NCBI RefSeq assembly: GCF_015910445.1
Contig: NZ_CP048882.1
Span: 3,348,001-3,412,000 of the forward strand
Length of the DNA: 64,000 nucleotides
Direction: 5' to 3'
Source of the DNA: Streptomyces bathyalis
GTDB lineage: Bacteria; Actinomycetota; Actinomycetes; Streptomycetales; Streptomycetaceae
The notes beneath the pieces were generated by a model. The model saw only the letters and a list, made by a program, of their open reading frames with translations. It had not been told where the DNA came from and ran no database searches. Shown piece by piece: positions 7,762 to 16,133 of the stretch; the stretch's first letter is position 1, and every line of letters starts with the position of its first letter. Position numbers and translations under genes: made by a program.

Positions 7762-10122
7762 TCATGACCCTTCCCATCCGGGCAGGTTCGTTTTCGCCAC
7801 ACTGTCCTTGCTGACCAGGTTGGCCACCTCTTCCGTCGAAACGCGCTTCCACTCCGACTCGGTCCAGCCATGGATGCCCTGCACGGTTCCTACGGTCCGC
7901 TTTCGAACCTCGTACTGGTACTCGTAGTTCACCCGCGTGACGGGTTGACCCTCCGGCGTGAGAATGTGCTGGGATTCCACCGGCTCCATCCCGACCGCTC
8001 GAATCTGGTAGTCCTGGTTCACGGAGACGTCGATGGAACCGATCTTGCCCGGCGCTTTGATGCTGCCCCCGCGGTAAGTCGGCTCGTACGTGGCCGGTTC
8101 CTTGTAGGGGATGCTCATCGTCTCCCCCTTGATATTCGCGTGCCACGCGCTCAGCAGCCCGTTGTCCCAGCTGGCTTCCGGCAGGGTGGCAGTATCGGGT
8201 GGGGGAACGTGGCCCGGGATGTACACCTGGGCTGTGGACGGAGTGGAGAAGCTCCCATTCGGGCTCGGCGGAAGCTTGTAGGCATCCACCCCTGGCACCT
8301 CGTACGTCCGGACGAGGACGCCCGGCCCCGTCTGCCAATCCTGCTTGGGGAGGTTCCCGGGAGCCACCGGCGGCGGACCCGCAGGCGCCGGACCCGGACC
8401 CGCAGGAGCGGGACCCGGACCCGCGGGAGCCGGGGCCGGAGCGGCCGGGAGACCGTCAGCCGCGTGACGCTCGGGTTCCACAACTGGTCCCGGAGCGGGA
8501 GCAGGCGGAGCCCCGAGCAGGCCGCCGAGATCGGTCGGCGCGATAGTCCCCGGAGGGGGATCCGCAGGCGCCGGACCGGCAGGAGCCGGGGCCGGTGCCG
8601 GAGGCGCCGGACCGGCAGGAGCCGGGGCCGGTGCCGGAGGCGGACCAGGAGGAGCCGGGGCCCCGAGCAAGCCGCCGAGGTCACTCGGCGCGATAGTCCC
8701 CGGCGGGGCCGGAGCAGCCGGAGTATCACTGGCGCGTGCAGGCGGCGGACCGGCAGGAGCCGGAGCCGGAGGCGGACCAGCAGGCGCAGGAACAGGCGCC
8801 GGGAGACCGTCAGCCGCGTGACGCTCGGGTTCCACAACTGGCCCCGGAACCGGAGTTGGTGGAGGACCAGCAGGCGCCGGAGCAGCCGGAGCGTCACTGG
8901 CGCGCGCAGGCGGCGGACCGGCAGGAGCCGGGGCCGAAACCCCACCAGCTGGCGGAGGACCAGCGGGCACCGGAGCCTGTCCCGGTGTCGCAGCCTCGGC
9001 GGCCGGGGCAGGAGCCGGAGCCGGAGCAGGAGCCGGGAGACCGTCAGCTGCGTGACGCTCGGGTTCCGCAACTGGACCCGGCGCGGGAGCAGGCGGCGCA
9101 GCCGGAGCCTCAGCCGCCGGAGCAGGCGCCGGAGCCTCATTTGCGGGACCCGGAGCAGGCGGCGCAGCCGGGGCATCCGCGGCCGGAGCAGGCGCCGGAG
9201 CCTCATTCACGGGACCCGGAGCCGGAGCAGGCGGTGCAGCCGGAGCAGGAGCCGGACCCGGAGCAGGCGCCGAAGCCGGAACATCCGCAGCCGGAGCAGG
9301 GGCCGGACCCGGAGCAGCCGGTGCAGCCGGTGCATCAGCCGCCGGAGCAGGCGCCGAAGCCGGAGCATCCGCGGCCGGAGCAGGCGCCTGAGCCTCAGCC
9401 GGGGCCTCATTTGCCGGTCCCGAAGCTGGCGGCGGAGCCGGGGCATCCGCGGCCGGAGCAGGCGGTGCAGCGGGTGCATCGGCCGCCGGAGCAGGCGGTG
9501 CAGCGGGTGCATCAGCCGCCGGAGCAGGCGCCGAAGCCGGGGCATCCGCGGCCGGAGCAGGCGGCGGAGCCGGAGCAGGCGCCGGAGCGTCATTTGCGGG
9601 ACCCGGAGCAGGCGGCGGAGCCGGAGCATCCGCGGCCGGAGCATTCGCCGGCGGCGCAGCCAGTGCGGAGAGAGCGTCGCCGAGTGACGGTGCCGGACCA
9701 TCGCCGACCGGTGATTCCGGTTCGTCTGCAGGTTCCCGTTCCGGCGAGGAGAAGCGGCTGGTGCTGTGCTGGCTGGACAGTGTCCTTGTGCCGTCCCCGT
9801 TGTCCCGGGCGGTGATCTGGGTGTTGCTCGACCTCGGTGCGTCGTGTGAGGTCGATCCGCCTGTGCGGGTCTGTTGGGCGCTCGCGCCGCCGGCGTTCCC
9901 CGGGGTCGCCTTCGCGCTCGATCGGACGCTCCCCTGTGCACTCGTACTCGAATCCGGAGCGCTGGCACTTGAGTTGGGGCCGGTGTCGGCTGCGGATGCC
10001 GTCCCGGCCGCCAGGAAACTCGCAGCGAAGGCACCCGCTATGACGTACCCACTGCGCTTGGTGGCATACCTGGCCAAACTGAGTTGAAGTCTCCCTGATG
10101 GATGGCGGCGACGTCCCGTCAT
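7762..10122 (-). CDS. Long secreted Pro/Ala-rich repeat protein with a unique C-terminal domain
   Basis: About 786 residues from ATG 10122, chosen because AAGGAAGG lies just upstream; the frame opens further. The N terminus has a basic stretch (RYATKRS), a hydrophobic core (YVIAGAFAASFLAAG) and a likely signal peptidase site (TASA/AD). A Ser/Thr/Gly-rich region of about 100 residues is followed by about 450 residues of PAPAADAPA-type repeats. Interspersed islands recur: four copies of EPERHAADGLP and two of GTIAP(S/T)DLGGLLGAP. The last 190 or so residues are non-repetitive and look folded (DVSVNQDYQIRAVGMEPVE, RVNYEYQYEVRKRTVG). No sortase motif or C-terminal membrane anchor is seen. It is probably an extracellular or wall-spanning protein whose disordered stalk presents the C-terminal domain. 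Function unknown. Confidence 0.8.
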   Translation of the reverse strand: MTGRRRHPSGRLQLSLARYATKRSGYVIAGAFAASFLAAGTASAADTGPNSSASAPDSSTSAQGSVRSSAKATPGNAGGASAQQTRTGGSTSHDAPRSSNTQITARDNGDGTRTLSSQHSTSRFSSPEREPADEPESPVGDGPAPSLGDALSALAAPPANAPAADAPAPPPAPGPANDAPAPAPAPPPAPAADAPASAPAPAADAPAAPPAPAADAPAAPPAPAADAPAPPPASGPANEAPAEAQAPAPAADAPASAPAPAADAPAAPAAPGPAPAPAADVPASAPAPGPAPAPAAPPAPAPGPVNEAPAPAPAADAPAAPPAPGPANEAPAPAPAAEAPAAPPAPAPGPVAEPERHAADGLPAPAPAPAPAPAAEAATPGQAPVPAGPPPAGGVSAPAPAGPPPARASDAPAAPAPAGPPPTPVPGPVVEPERHAADGLPAPVPAPAGPPPAPAPAGPPPARASDTPAAPAPPGTIAPSDLGGLLGAPAPPGPPPAPAPAPAGPAPPAPAPAPAGPAPADPPPGTIAPTDLGGLLGAPPAPAPGPVVEPERHAADGLPAAPAPAPAGPGPAPAGPGPAPAGPPPVAPGNLPKQDWQTGPGVLVRTYEVPGVDAYKLPPSPNGSFSTPSTAQVYIPGHVPPPDTATLPEASWDNGLLSAWHANIKGETMSIPYKEPATYEPTYRGGSIKAPGKIGSIDVSVNQDYQIRAVGMEPVESQHILTPEGQPVTRVNYEYQYEVRKRTVGTVQGIHGWTESEWKRVSTEEVANLVSKDSVAKTNLPGWEGS
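8342..9690 (-). repeat. Coding repeat region of the Pro/Ala protein
   Basis: Imperfect short repeats built on GCCGGAGCAGGCGC-like DNA encode PAPAADAPA-type peptides. Longer units are superimposed: the block encoding EPERHAADGLP (near 8455-8480, 8808-8836, 9048-9070) and the block encoding GTIAPxDLGGLLGAP (near 8510-8550 and 8660-8705). The repetition keeps several shadow frames open on both strands. Confidence 0.85.
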
Positions 10123-10757
10123 TCGCCTTCCTTTCGTTGACCGGCGCGCGTTCGGCGCCGTCTTGTGGGGGTTGTTTGGTTGTTGCGCGATGGAGCTTGA
10201 TGAGCTGTGCATCGGCGCCGCCTACGCGAGCCGGCATGTCGTTCCATCCACGCACCAACTCACTGGCATGACGCGCCCCTTCGAGGCGCATTCGTTTCGA
10301 AGCGGATTCGTTTCGAAGCGCATACGTTCCGAAGCGGATTCGTGCGGGAAGCCGGGGTGTCGCCGGACTACGACTGCGACTGCCCGGACCGGCCCGCCGA
10401 GGCATCCGGCGAAGCCTGGCCTGGGCGCGACGACTGAGATCCGCGGCACCTGCCCATCGGCCCGGTCGTCTCACGCCTGATCTCCCCCGCTTCGGTCGAC
10501 CGGTGGTCGGCCAGCACCCTCTTCATTTTGATGAAGGCGCATCAGTCATGAACATTGCAGGCAAGCTATGGACCCCGGCCTGCGAGGTCAAGACAGCGCC
10601 CGTAACTGCTACCCGGAGTTCATCCAGGGTTCTCGGCCCGAACTCACCGGGATGAACGAAGGCGGGCTCCCCGACGCTTCGGCGGCAGCTCAGGCCGGTG
10701 CTCCGCACCACCCGCCAACTCCCGTACGGCCATGGCGCGTTCGCGGCCTCCTCAGTA
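10123..10757. other. Intergenic region between the repeat-protein gene and the GPP34 tandem repeat
   Basis: This is the 5' region of the long repeat-protein gene. It holds the four 16-nt tandem repeats listed separately. Nearby frames have no recognisable family or RBS. Confidence 0.6.
10280..10343. repeat. Four tandem 16-nt repeats upstream of the secreted repeat-protein gene
   Basis: Units TTCGAGGCGCATTCGT, TTCGAAGCGGATTCGT, TTCGAAGCGCATACGT and TCCGAAGCGGATTCGT follow each other exactly from 10280. Each carries CGAAGCG...TTCG arms, so it is partly dyadic. The array lies about 160 bp upstream of the ATG at 10122, where repeated operator sites would be expected. Confidence 0.8.
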
Positions 10758-10885
10758 GCCTCGCCAGGCGTTCCCAGACGCCTCGCCAGGCGTTCCCAGA
10801 CGCCTCGCCAGACGTTCCCAGAAGCCTCGCCAGACGTTCCCAGAAGCCTCGCCAGACGTTCTCAGTAGCCTCGCCAGACGTTGTC
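10758..10885. repeat. 22-nt tandem repeat running into the 3' end of the GPP34 gene
   Basis: Five full units (10758, 10780, 10802, 10824, 10846) plus a partial sixth of GCCTCGCCAGrCGTTCCCAGAm with few substitutions. The innermost copy encodes the final NVWRGY and stop of the GPP34 gene on the minus strand. The 22-nt period is not a multiple of three, so the outer copies are non-coding. There are no spacers, so this is not CRISPR. Confidence 0.9.
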
Positions 10886-11467
10886 GAACGCGTCCTTCTC
10901 GATGGAGCGCTTCTGACGTTCCGCCGCCAGTTCCACCGACGCGTTGTCGACTGCTGCGAGCACCGTGTCCACCGCGTCGTCGCCCGCGCTCGGCGAGGCC
11001 TCCGCTCCTTCGCTGCGGATGCCGACGGCCGTCGCGAGTGCGGTGAGGACCGGCTCGTCCGCGGCCCAGCGGTCCGCCGCCCGACGGCGGTCGAGCGATT
11101 CGACGGCCACCAACTGACCCGTCCGGAAAGGCATCCACGGACGACGTTGCCGGACGAGTTGCCCTTCGGCCTCGAGGGCGGCCGAGTAGTCCGCGGCGAG
11201 GCCGCGTCCTCTGCGCCACAGCCAGTCGCCGACCGGCTCGTACGGCGCTTCCCGGTCGAGGGACGCCGTGGCCTGATCGAGCAGGCCATCCGTCATCATC
11301 GTCCGCTGGCCGGGCACGATCCGGTCGTCCTCCAGCGTGACGGCTCCGTCAGCCAGCAGGTCGATCAGTTCGGCTCCCGCCAGTGCCAGCGACAGCTCGC
11401 CCTGCTCCACCGGGCGGCTGGGCTCCACGTCGATGGCGGTGATCATCAAGTCCCGTGGTGTGGTCAT
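10862..11467 (-). CDS. GPP34 (GOLPH3/Vps74-like) family protein
   Basis: A 201-residue protein from ATG 11467 with the GPP34 start pattern (MTTPRDLMITAIDVE...LSLALAGAELIDLLADGAVTLEDDRIVPG) and a C-terminal helix AVDTVLAAVDNASVELAAER. Bacterial GPP34 proteins resemble the Golgi phosphatidylinositol-4-phosphate-binding GOLPH3 fold and are abundant in streptomycetes, with no established role. The stop codon lies inside a 22-nt tandem repeat, so the C terminus may have been altered by repeat expansion. Confidence 0.85.
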   Translation of the reverse strand: MTTPRDLMITAIDVEPSRPVEQGELSLALAGAELIDLLADGAVTLEDDRIVPGQRTMMTDGLLDQATASLDREAPYEPVGDWLWRRGRGLAADYSAALEAEGQLVRQRRPWMPFRTGQLVAVESLDRRRAADRWAADEPVLTALATAVGIRSEGAEASPSAGDDAVDTVLAAVDNASVELAAERQKRSIEKDAFDNVWRGY

Positions 11468-11576
11468 GGCGGACTCCAGATCGCTGCGCCGGTCGCGCTC
11501 GGGCGCCCGGCTGGGTCCCCCCCTCAACCAGCCTAGGGAGACAGGAGGACGGCTGCACGTCAGCGCCGGTCCGGCC

Positions 11577-11630
11577 CACCCCTGCCGCCCCTCGCACTCC
11601 TGCCGCCCCTCGCACCCCTGCCGCCCCTCG
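11577..11630. repeat. Three tandem 18-nt repeats
   Basis: CACCCCTGCCGCCCCTCG occurs three times in tandem (one T/C change in the second) and a degenerate fourth begins at 11631. The repeat lies between the GPP34 start and the 3' end of the kinase gene. No coding or dyad structure is evident. Confidence 0.75.
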
Positions 11631-11739
11631 CGCCCCTGACAGAGAGTTCCAACGGAAACGCTCGGTAACCGCCACCCGGGAGAGCCCGAACCCCACGTCG
11701 GGCGTCAGCAGAAGCGCAAAGTCGCCCGACCGACCCGGT

Positions 11740-12981
11740 TCACGGCTTCGGCTGCTCGGCCGGACCCTTCTTGCTCGGGCCTTCCGGCTGCTTGCGCTCG
11801 TCCTCCGCCGCCTTCCTGTCGGCCTCCTGCTCCCGCTTGAGCTGCTCGTCCGGAGGCTGCGGCCCGTCCTTGCGGTCCGCCCCTCCGGGTCCCGGCTTCT
11901 CGCGGGCCGGAGGCGTGTTCGCCGACCCCGTGTCCGGCGCGCGAGACCGGTCGGGCTCGGAGGTGGAGGGCTTCGGTGACGCGGGCGGGTCGGCCTCGTG
12001 GTTGTAACCGGAGCTCAGCAGGAAGCCGGCCAACCCCGCGATGGCGACAACGCCTGCCAGAACAACGGCAGCCAGAGCCGCCGAACGACGGGACAGGGCA
12101 GCCCCTCGCGTGACAGCCGCGGGGCGTGGCAGTCGTCGGGTCGCCTCTGCCTCCGCCTTCACGGCGGTGGGGCCGATGGACGCGGTGTCGCCGGTGAGGA
12201 AGTGAGCTGCCTTCGCCGCAGTGGGACGGGCGGCCGGGTCCTTGGCCAGCATCCGCAGGACGAAGTCCGCGAGGGCGGCGGGAATGTCGGGCCGCAGTTC
12301 GGCCGGCGGCCGGGGTGGCTGGTCCACATGCTGGTACACGACCGCCGCCGGGTCCCCGGTGAACGGCGGTCGCCCGCAGAGCATTTCGTAGAGGACGCAG
12401 CCCAACGCGTAGACGTCACTGGGGGGTTCGGCGGAGCCGCCCATGGCGCGCTCCGGCGCGAGGTAGACGCTCGTGCCCAGCATGGCGCCGGTGGCGGTCA
12501 TCGAGGCGTCGGCCTCGACGGCGGCTCGCGCGATGCCGAAGTCGGCCACCTTCACCCGTCCGTCCGGAGTCAGCAGCAAGTTGCCGGGCTTGACGTCCCG
12601 GTGGACCACCCCGCGCGCGTGGGCGGCGGCCAGACCGACCGCCGCCTGTCCGGCAAGCCGGCACACCTCGTCGGCATCGAGGCCGTCACGTGTGGCGAGT
12701 TCGTCGCGCAGGCTGTGCCCCGGGACGAGTTCCATCACCAGGTAGCCGCGCTCGCCGTCCCCGTCGAAGTCGTACACGGCGACCACGTTGGGGTGGTTGA
12801 GCCGGGCAGCCGTCTGCGCCTCCTGCCGGAACCGCTCCGCCGCGTGATCGATCGCCACCTGTTCGAGGAGGAGCTTTACGGCGACCTCGCGTCCGAGCGT
12901 TGTGTCCTCGGCCCGCCACACCTCCCCCATGGCGCCGCGGCCGAGTTCTTCCACCAGCCGATAGCGCTCCGCCACCAGCAC
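11740..12981 (-). CDS. Membrane-bound Hanks-type serine/threonine protein kinase
   Basis: A 413-residue kinase from GTG 12981, with GGAGGTGA just upstream. It shows the glycine loop GRGAMGEV (14-21), catalytic Lys36 (VAVKLLLE), HRDVKPGN, DFG (VADFGIA), the APE-like SVYLAPE and DVYALGCVLYEML. After the kinase domain come a basic juxtamembrane stretch, one hydrophobic span (AALAAVVLAGVVAIAGLAGFLL), and a short external tail rich in Pro, Ser, Lys and Glu without PASTA repeats. The catalytic residues are intact. No substrate can be inferred. Confidence 0.93.
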   Translation of the reverse strand: MLVAERYRLVEELGRGAMGEVWRAEDTTLGREVAVKLLLEQVAIDHAAERFRQEAQTAARLNHPNVVAVYDFDGDGERGYLVMELVPGHSLRDELATRDGLDADEVCRLAGQAAVGLAAAHARGVVHRDVKPGNLLLTPDGRVKVADFGIARAAVEADASMTATGAMLGTSVYLAPERAMGGSAEPPSDVYALGCVLYEMLCGRPPFTGDPAAVVYQHVDQPPRPPAELRPDIPAALADFVLRMLAKDPAARPTAAKAAHFLTGDTASIGPTAVKAEAEATRRLPRPAAVTRGAALSRRSAALAAVVLAGVVAIAGLAGFLLSSGYNHEADPPASPKPSTSEPDRSRAPDTGSANTPPAREKPGPGGADRKDGPQPPDEQLKREQEADRKAAEDERKQPEGPSKKGPAEQPKP

Positions 12982-13519
12982 GACCTCACCTCCTTCAGCG
13001 CCGACGGCAACTCGCGGCCCCAGACGCAACGCGCAGGGGCAGCCGGTCGGCTGCGGTCCGCCCGACCGGTCACGCGGTCCGGGCGGAGGCGCGGGGCAGG
13101 GTCTTCGGCCCTCGACCACTCACGCGCAAAGCACAGGCCAGGAGGACGGTTGCCCTCCATCCCGGACGGCCGAGGACGCCCCGGCCGCTTTCCTCTCTGC
13201 GCCACGGGACGGAGAAACCGTCACACCAATCCTGTGAACCAGTTATGGAATTCTCGTAACTGCGACTCGGAAATCGCACGGCCGGTGGCCGACTGGCTCG
13301 CGGGCTGGTCGCAGGACATCTTCACCATGGAGAACGAGCACGTGCGCTTCGCGGTCAACTACGGCCTCCCCTACGGCCTCCCCGCTCTTGTTCACCTCTT
13401 CACCGGCCACGGAATCCCGCGAGAATCCGCCGAAGTGACCGCGGCGACTTCGAATTCCGCTCGGGCACGGCCCCGGTGAACTTCGTGAAAAGACACCTGC
13501 ATCACATGCTCACCTCCGC
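12982..13519. other. Intergenic region between the kinase and pobA
   Basis: The upstream region of the kinase gene. A 50-codon plus-strand frame at 13327-13479 (MENEHVRFAVNYGLP...) lacks a Shine-Dalgarno and is not called. No clear dyad was found apart from the terminator that follows. Confidence 0.5.
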
Positions 13520-13571
13520 ATCGATGCGGCCCCTGCCGGCGCACGCTCACGCCAGTAGGGGCCGCATCGAT
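13520..13571 (-). terminator. Terminator downstream of pobA
   Basis: Perfect 15-bp arms (13520-13534 with 13557-13571, ATCGATGCGGCCCCT and its complement) around a 22-nt loop, 32 bp past the pobA stop codon. It ends the transporter-pobA transcript. Confidence 0.8.
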
Positions 13572-13602
13572 CTCACGCCGCGACTGCTCGACCCGGCCGC
13601 GC

Positions 13603-14787
13603 TCAGTAGCCGATGGGGAGTCCGGCGTAGTTCTCCGCCAGACCCGCCGCGGCGCTCTCGGAGCGGACGACCCACTCCAGTTGCGACCGTTGCAGCTGAG
13701 CGTCGAACGGATCACCAGTGACGTGCAGCATGCTGGTCATCCACCACGAGAAGTGGGTACCCCGCCAGACCCGCCGCAGCGCCGTGTCCGTGTACTCGTC
13801 GGCCGGACGCGGGTCTCCGTCACGCAGCAGGGCCGCCAGCGCGCGAGAGAGCAGCGCCACGTCGGCCACCGCGAGGTTGAGTCCCTTGGCACCGGTCGGC
13901 GGGACGATGTGCGCCGCATCGCCCGCAAGGAAGAGCCGCCCGTACTGCATCGGCGTCGAGACGAAGCTGCGCATCGGCAGGACCGACTTGTCGGTGATCC
14001 GCCCCGGTTGCAGCTGCCACCCGTCCTGCCCGTGCCCGAGGCGACGGGCCAGCGCGTCCCAGATCCGGTCGTCGGACCATCCGGCGACGTCGTCGGACGG
14101 GTCGACCTGCAGATAGAACCGGCTGACGGAGTGCGAGCGCATCGAGTGCATCGCGAAGCCCTCGGGATGCCAGGCGTAGATGAGCTCGTCCGTCGACGGA
14201 GCGACGTCGGCCAGAACGCCGAGCCACGCGTACGGGTACTCCCGCCCGAACGAGCGGCGCGCACCCTCGGGGATGCTCCGGCGCGCAGGGCCGTGGAAGC
14301 CGTCGCAGCCGGCGACGACGTCGCAGTCGATGCGGTGGGGACGGCCCTCCACGTCGACGAAGGTGACGGACGGACTCTCACCGTCGATGTCGTGCAGGGC
14401 GACGTCGCCGACCTCGTAGTGGGACTGCTGACCCGCGGCGGAGCGCGCCTGCATCAGGTCACGCGTGACCTCCGTCTGCCCGTACACCCACACCGACCGG
14501 TTCGCGAGGGAGCGGAAGTCGATGTGGTGGCGCTCGTGCGGGAACTGGAGGTAGATCCCCCGGTGCTCCATGCCCTCGCGCTTGAGCCGGTCGCCCACGC
14601 CGGCCTCGACGAGCAGTTCGACGGTCGAGTGCTCCAGCATCCCGGCACGGATGCGGCCGCGGACGTAGTCAGGGCTGCGGTTCTCCAGCAGCACCGACTC
14701 GATGCCTTCCCGGTCCAGCAGGTGGGAGAGCAACAGTCCGGCGGGCCCTGCCCCGACGATCACCACCTGGGTCCGCGTCGTCTTCAT
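13603..14787 (-). CDS. pobA: 4-hydroxybenzoate 3-monooxygenase
   Basis: A 394-residue flavoprotein hydroxylase at the family's usual length. It has the N-terminal dinucleotide fold GAGPAG (12-17), the RGRIRAGMLEH segment, the DG motif (CDGFHG), and the C-terminal GDAAHIVPPTGAKGLN FAD-binding motif. It converts 4-hydroxybenzoate with NAD(P)H and O2 to protocatechuate in the cytosol. Its ATG overlaps the stop of the upstream transporter gene (TGATG), so the two are translationally coupled. No protocatechuate ring-cleavage genes are in the window. Confidence 0.95.
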   Translation of the reverse strand: MKTTRTQVVIVGAGPAGLLLSHLLDREGIESVLLENRSPDYVRGRIRAGMLEHSTVELLVEAGVGDRLKREGMEHRGIYLQFPHERHHIDFRSLANRSVWVYGQTEVTRDLMQARSAAGQQSHYEVGDVALHDIDGESPSVTFVDVEGRPHRIDCDVVAGCDGFHGPARRSIPEGARRSFGREYPYAWLGVLADVAPSTDELIYAWHPEGFAMHSMRSHSVSRFYLQVDPSDDVAGWSDDRIWDALARRLGHGQDGWQLQPGRITDKSVLPMRSFVSTPMQYGRLFLAGDAAHIVPPTGAKGLNLAVADVALLSRALAALLRDGDPRPADEYTDTALRRVWRGTHFSWWMTSMLHVTGDPFDAQLQRSQLEWVVRSESAAAGLAENYAGLPIGY

Positions 14788-16049
14788 CAGCTGCCCTCCC
14801 GCAGGTTCGCCGGAACGACGAGCAGGGCCAGTACGGCGAGAACCGCGGCGACGGAGAATGCGTAGAAGCCCCAGGGATGGGCGACGCCCGCGCTCACCAG
14901 CAGCCCGCCGAGGAACGGACCGACGATCGCGCCGAGCCGTCCCACCCCTGCGGCCAGTCCCAGGGCGGTGCCGCGCACCTCCGCGGCGAACAGGTGGCCG
15001 ACGAAGGCGTACACGAGCACCTGCGCGCTGAAGACGAACACTCCGGCCAGGAAGACCGCGGCGTACACCACCGCCGTCGACTCCAACTTGACCGACAGCA
15101 ACGCGAGGAATACGGCGGAGACGCCGAACCACAGCAGCACGGTGCGCTTGTTTCCACGCGCGTCCGAGACCCGCCCGGCGAGCAACAGGCCCGCGACGGC
15201 GCCGAGGTTGAGCGCGAGCAGCAGCCCGAGGGAGTCACCGACGGAGTACCCGGCCGCGCCCATGATCTGCGGAAGCCAGGTGTTGAGCCCGTACACGAGA
15301 AGCAGTCCCATGAACGAGGCGATCCAGATCCCGAGGCTGACGCGCAGCAGCCGGCCGCGCAGCAGGGCGGAGGGCCGCACCGGCTCCCCGGCCGCGGAGG
15401 CCACCTTGCCGCGGGCGTCGAGGAACGCCTGCGACTCGGGCAGCTTGGCCCACATCACCGGCAGTGTCAGCAGCCCGGCCAGCCCGCCGACGGCGAACAT
15501 CGCCTCCCAGCCCAACTTCGGGATGACCACGATCGCCAGCACGGCGGTGAGCACCGCGCCCACGTGGTAGCCGGTCATCATCTGCGTGACGGCGGAGCCG
15601 CGGCGCCCGGGCCGCGCGTACTCGGTCATGTACGCCAGCGCCGTCGGCAGACAGGCGCCCAGGCCCAGTCCGCTGAGGAAGCGCAGCGCGACGAACGTGG
15701 CGATGTTCGGTGCCCAGGCGATCGCGAGCGTCAGTACGGAGAAGGCCGCTATGCAGGTCATCAGGCTGGCGCGGCGGCCGAACCGGTCGGTGAGCGGCCC
15801 GATCGCCACCGCACCGATGCCGACGCCGACCAGCCCGAGGGTGGCCGCCGTGGTGAGCGTCCCGGGGTCGAACCCGAGAGCGTGTGTCTTGGTGAGCGTG
15901 GGGATGACCGCTCCGAGCACGACCAGGTCGAACCCGTCGAGCGCGACCGCGAGCCAGCAGAGCAGAACCGGCCAGACGCCGCCCCGGGCCGAACGTTGCG
16001 CGTTCGCGCCGGCAGCGGGCGTCGAGAACCTCGGGGACGTTGACGACAT
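14787..16049 (-). CDS. Aromatic acid MFS transporter (AAHS family, PcaK-like)
   Basis: A 420-residue, 12-span MFS protein. Between helices 2 and 3 lies DRFGRRASLM, the MFS motif A, and an aspartate in helix 1 (ALDGFDLVVLG) is typical of the aromatic acid:H+ symporters. ATG 16049 has AAGGAG eight bases upstream. It is coupled to pobA and divergent from the IclR gene, which supports uptake of 4-hydroxybenzoate or a similar aromatic acid. Confidence 0.9.
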   Translation of the reverse strand: MSSTSPRFSTPAAGANAQRSARGGVWPVLLCWLAVALDGFDLVVLGAVIPTLTKTHALGFDPGTLTTAATLGLVGVGIGAVAIGPLTDRFGRRASLMTCIAAFSVLTLAIAWAPNIATFVALRFLSGLGLGACLPTALAYMTEYARPGRRGSAVTQMMTGYHVGAVLTAVLAIVVIPKLGWEAMFAVGGLAGLLTLPVMWAKLPESQAFLDARGKVASAAGEPVRPSALLRGRLLRVSLGIWIASFMGLLLVYGLNTWLPQIMGAAGYSVGDSLGLLLALNLGAVAGLLLAGRVSDARGNKRTVLLWFGVSAVFLALLSVKLESTAVVYAAVFLAGVFVFSAQVLVYAFVGHLFAAEVRGTALGLAAGVGRLGAIVGPFLGGLLVSAGVAHPWGFYAFSVAAVLAVLALLVVPANLREGS

Positions 16050-16133
16050 GGTGTTTCTCCTTGTCGGGGTGACCGACATCGTGGTGCGTGGCACACTCCA
16101 GGCACAGGGCTGCCTTTCACTGAGCGGAAACAC

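Noticed and set aside
7870..9815. Long plus-strand open frames (up to 605 codons) across the Pro/Ala gene
   Set aside because: They are antisense images of the repeat, rich in Glu/Gln/Pro or Arg/Ser, without RBS or family resemblance. The minus-strand frame has a signal peptide and RBS.
10523..10711. 62-codon minus-strand frame upstream of the stalk-protein gene
   Set aside because: No RBS, no recognisable family and atypical composition for a gene here.
10758..10885. Possible CRISPR array
   Set aside because: The 22-nt units are contiguous, with no spacers, and no cas genes are present.
13327..13479. 50-codon plus-strand frame MENEHVRFAVNYGLP...
   Set aside because: No ribosome binding site and no recognisable family; too short to support.
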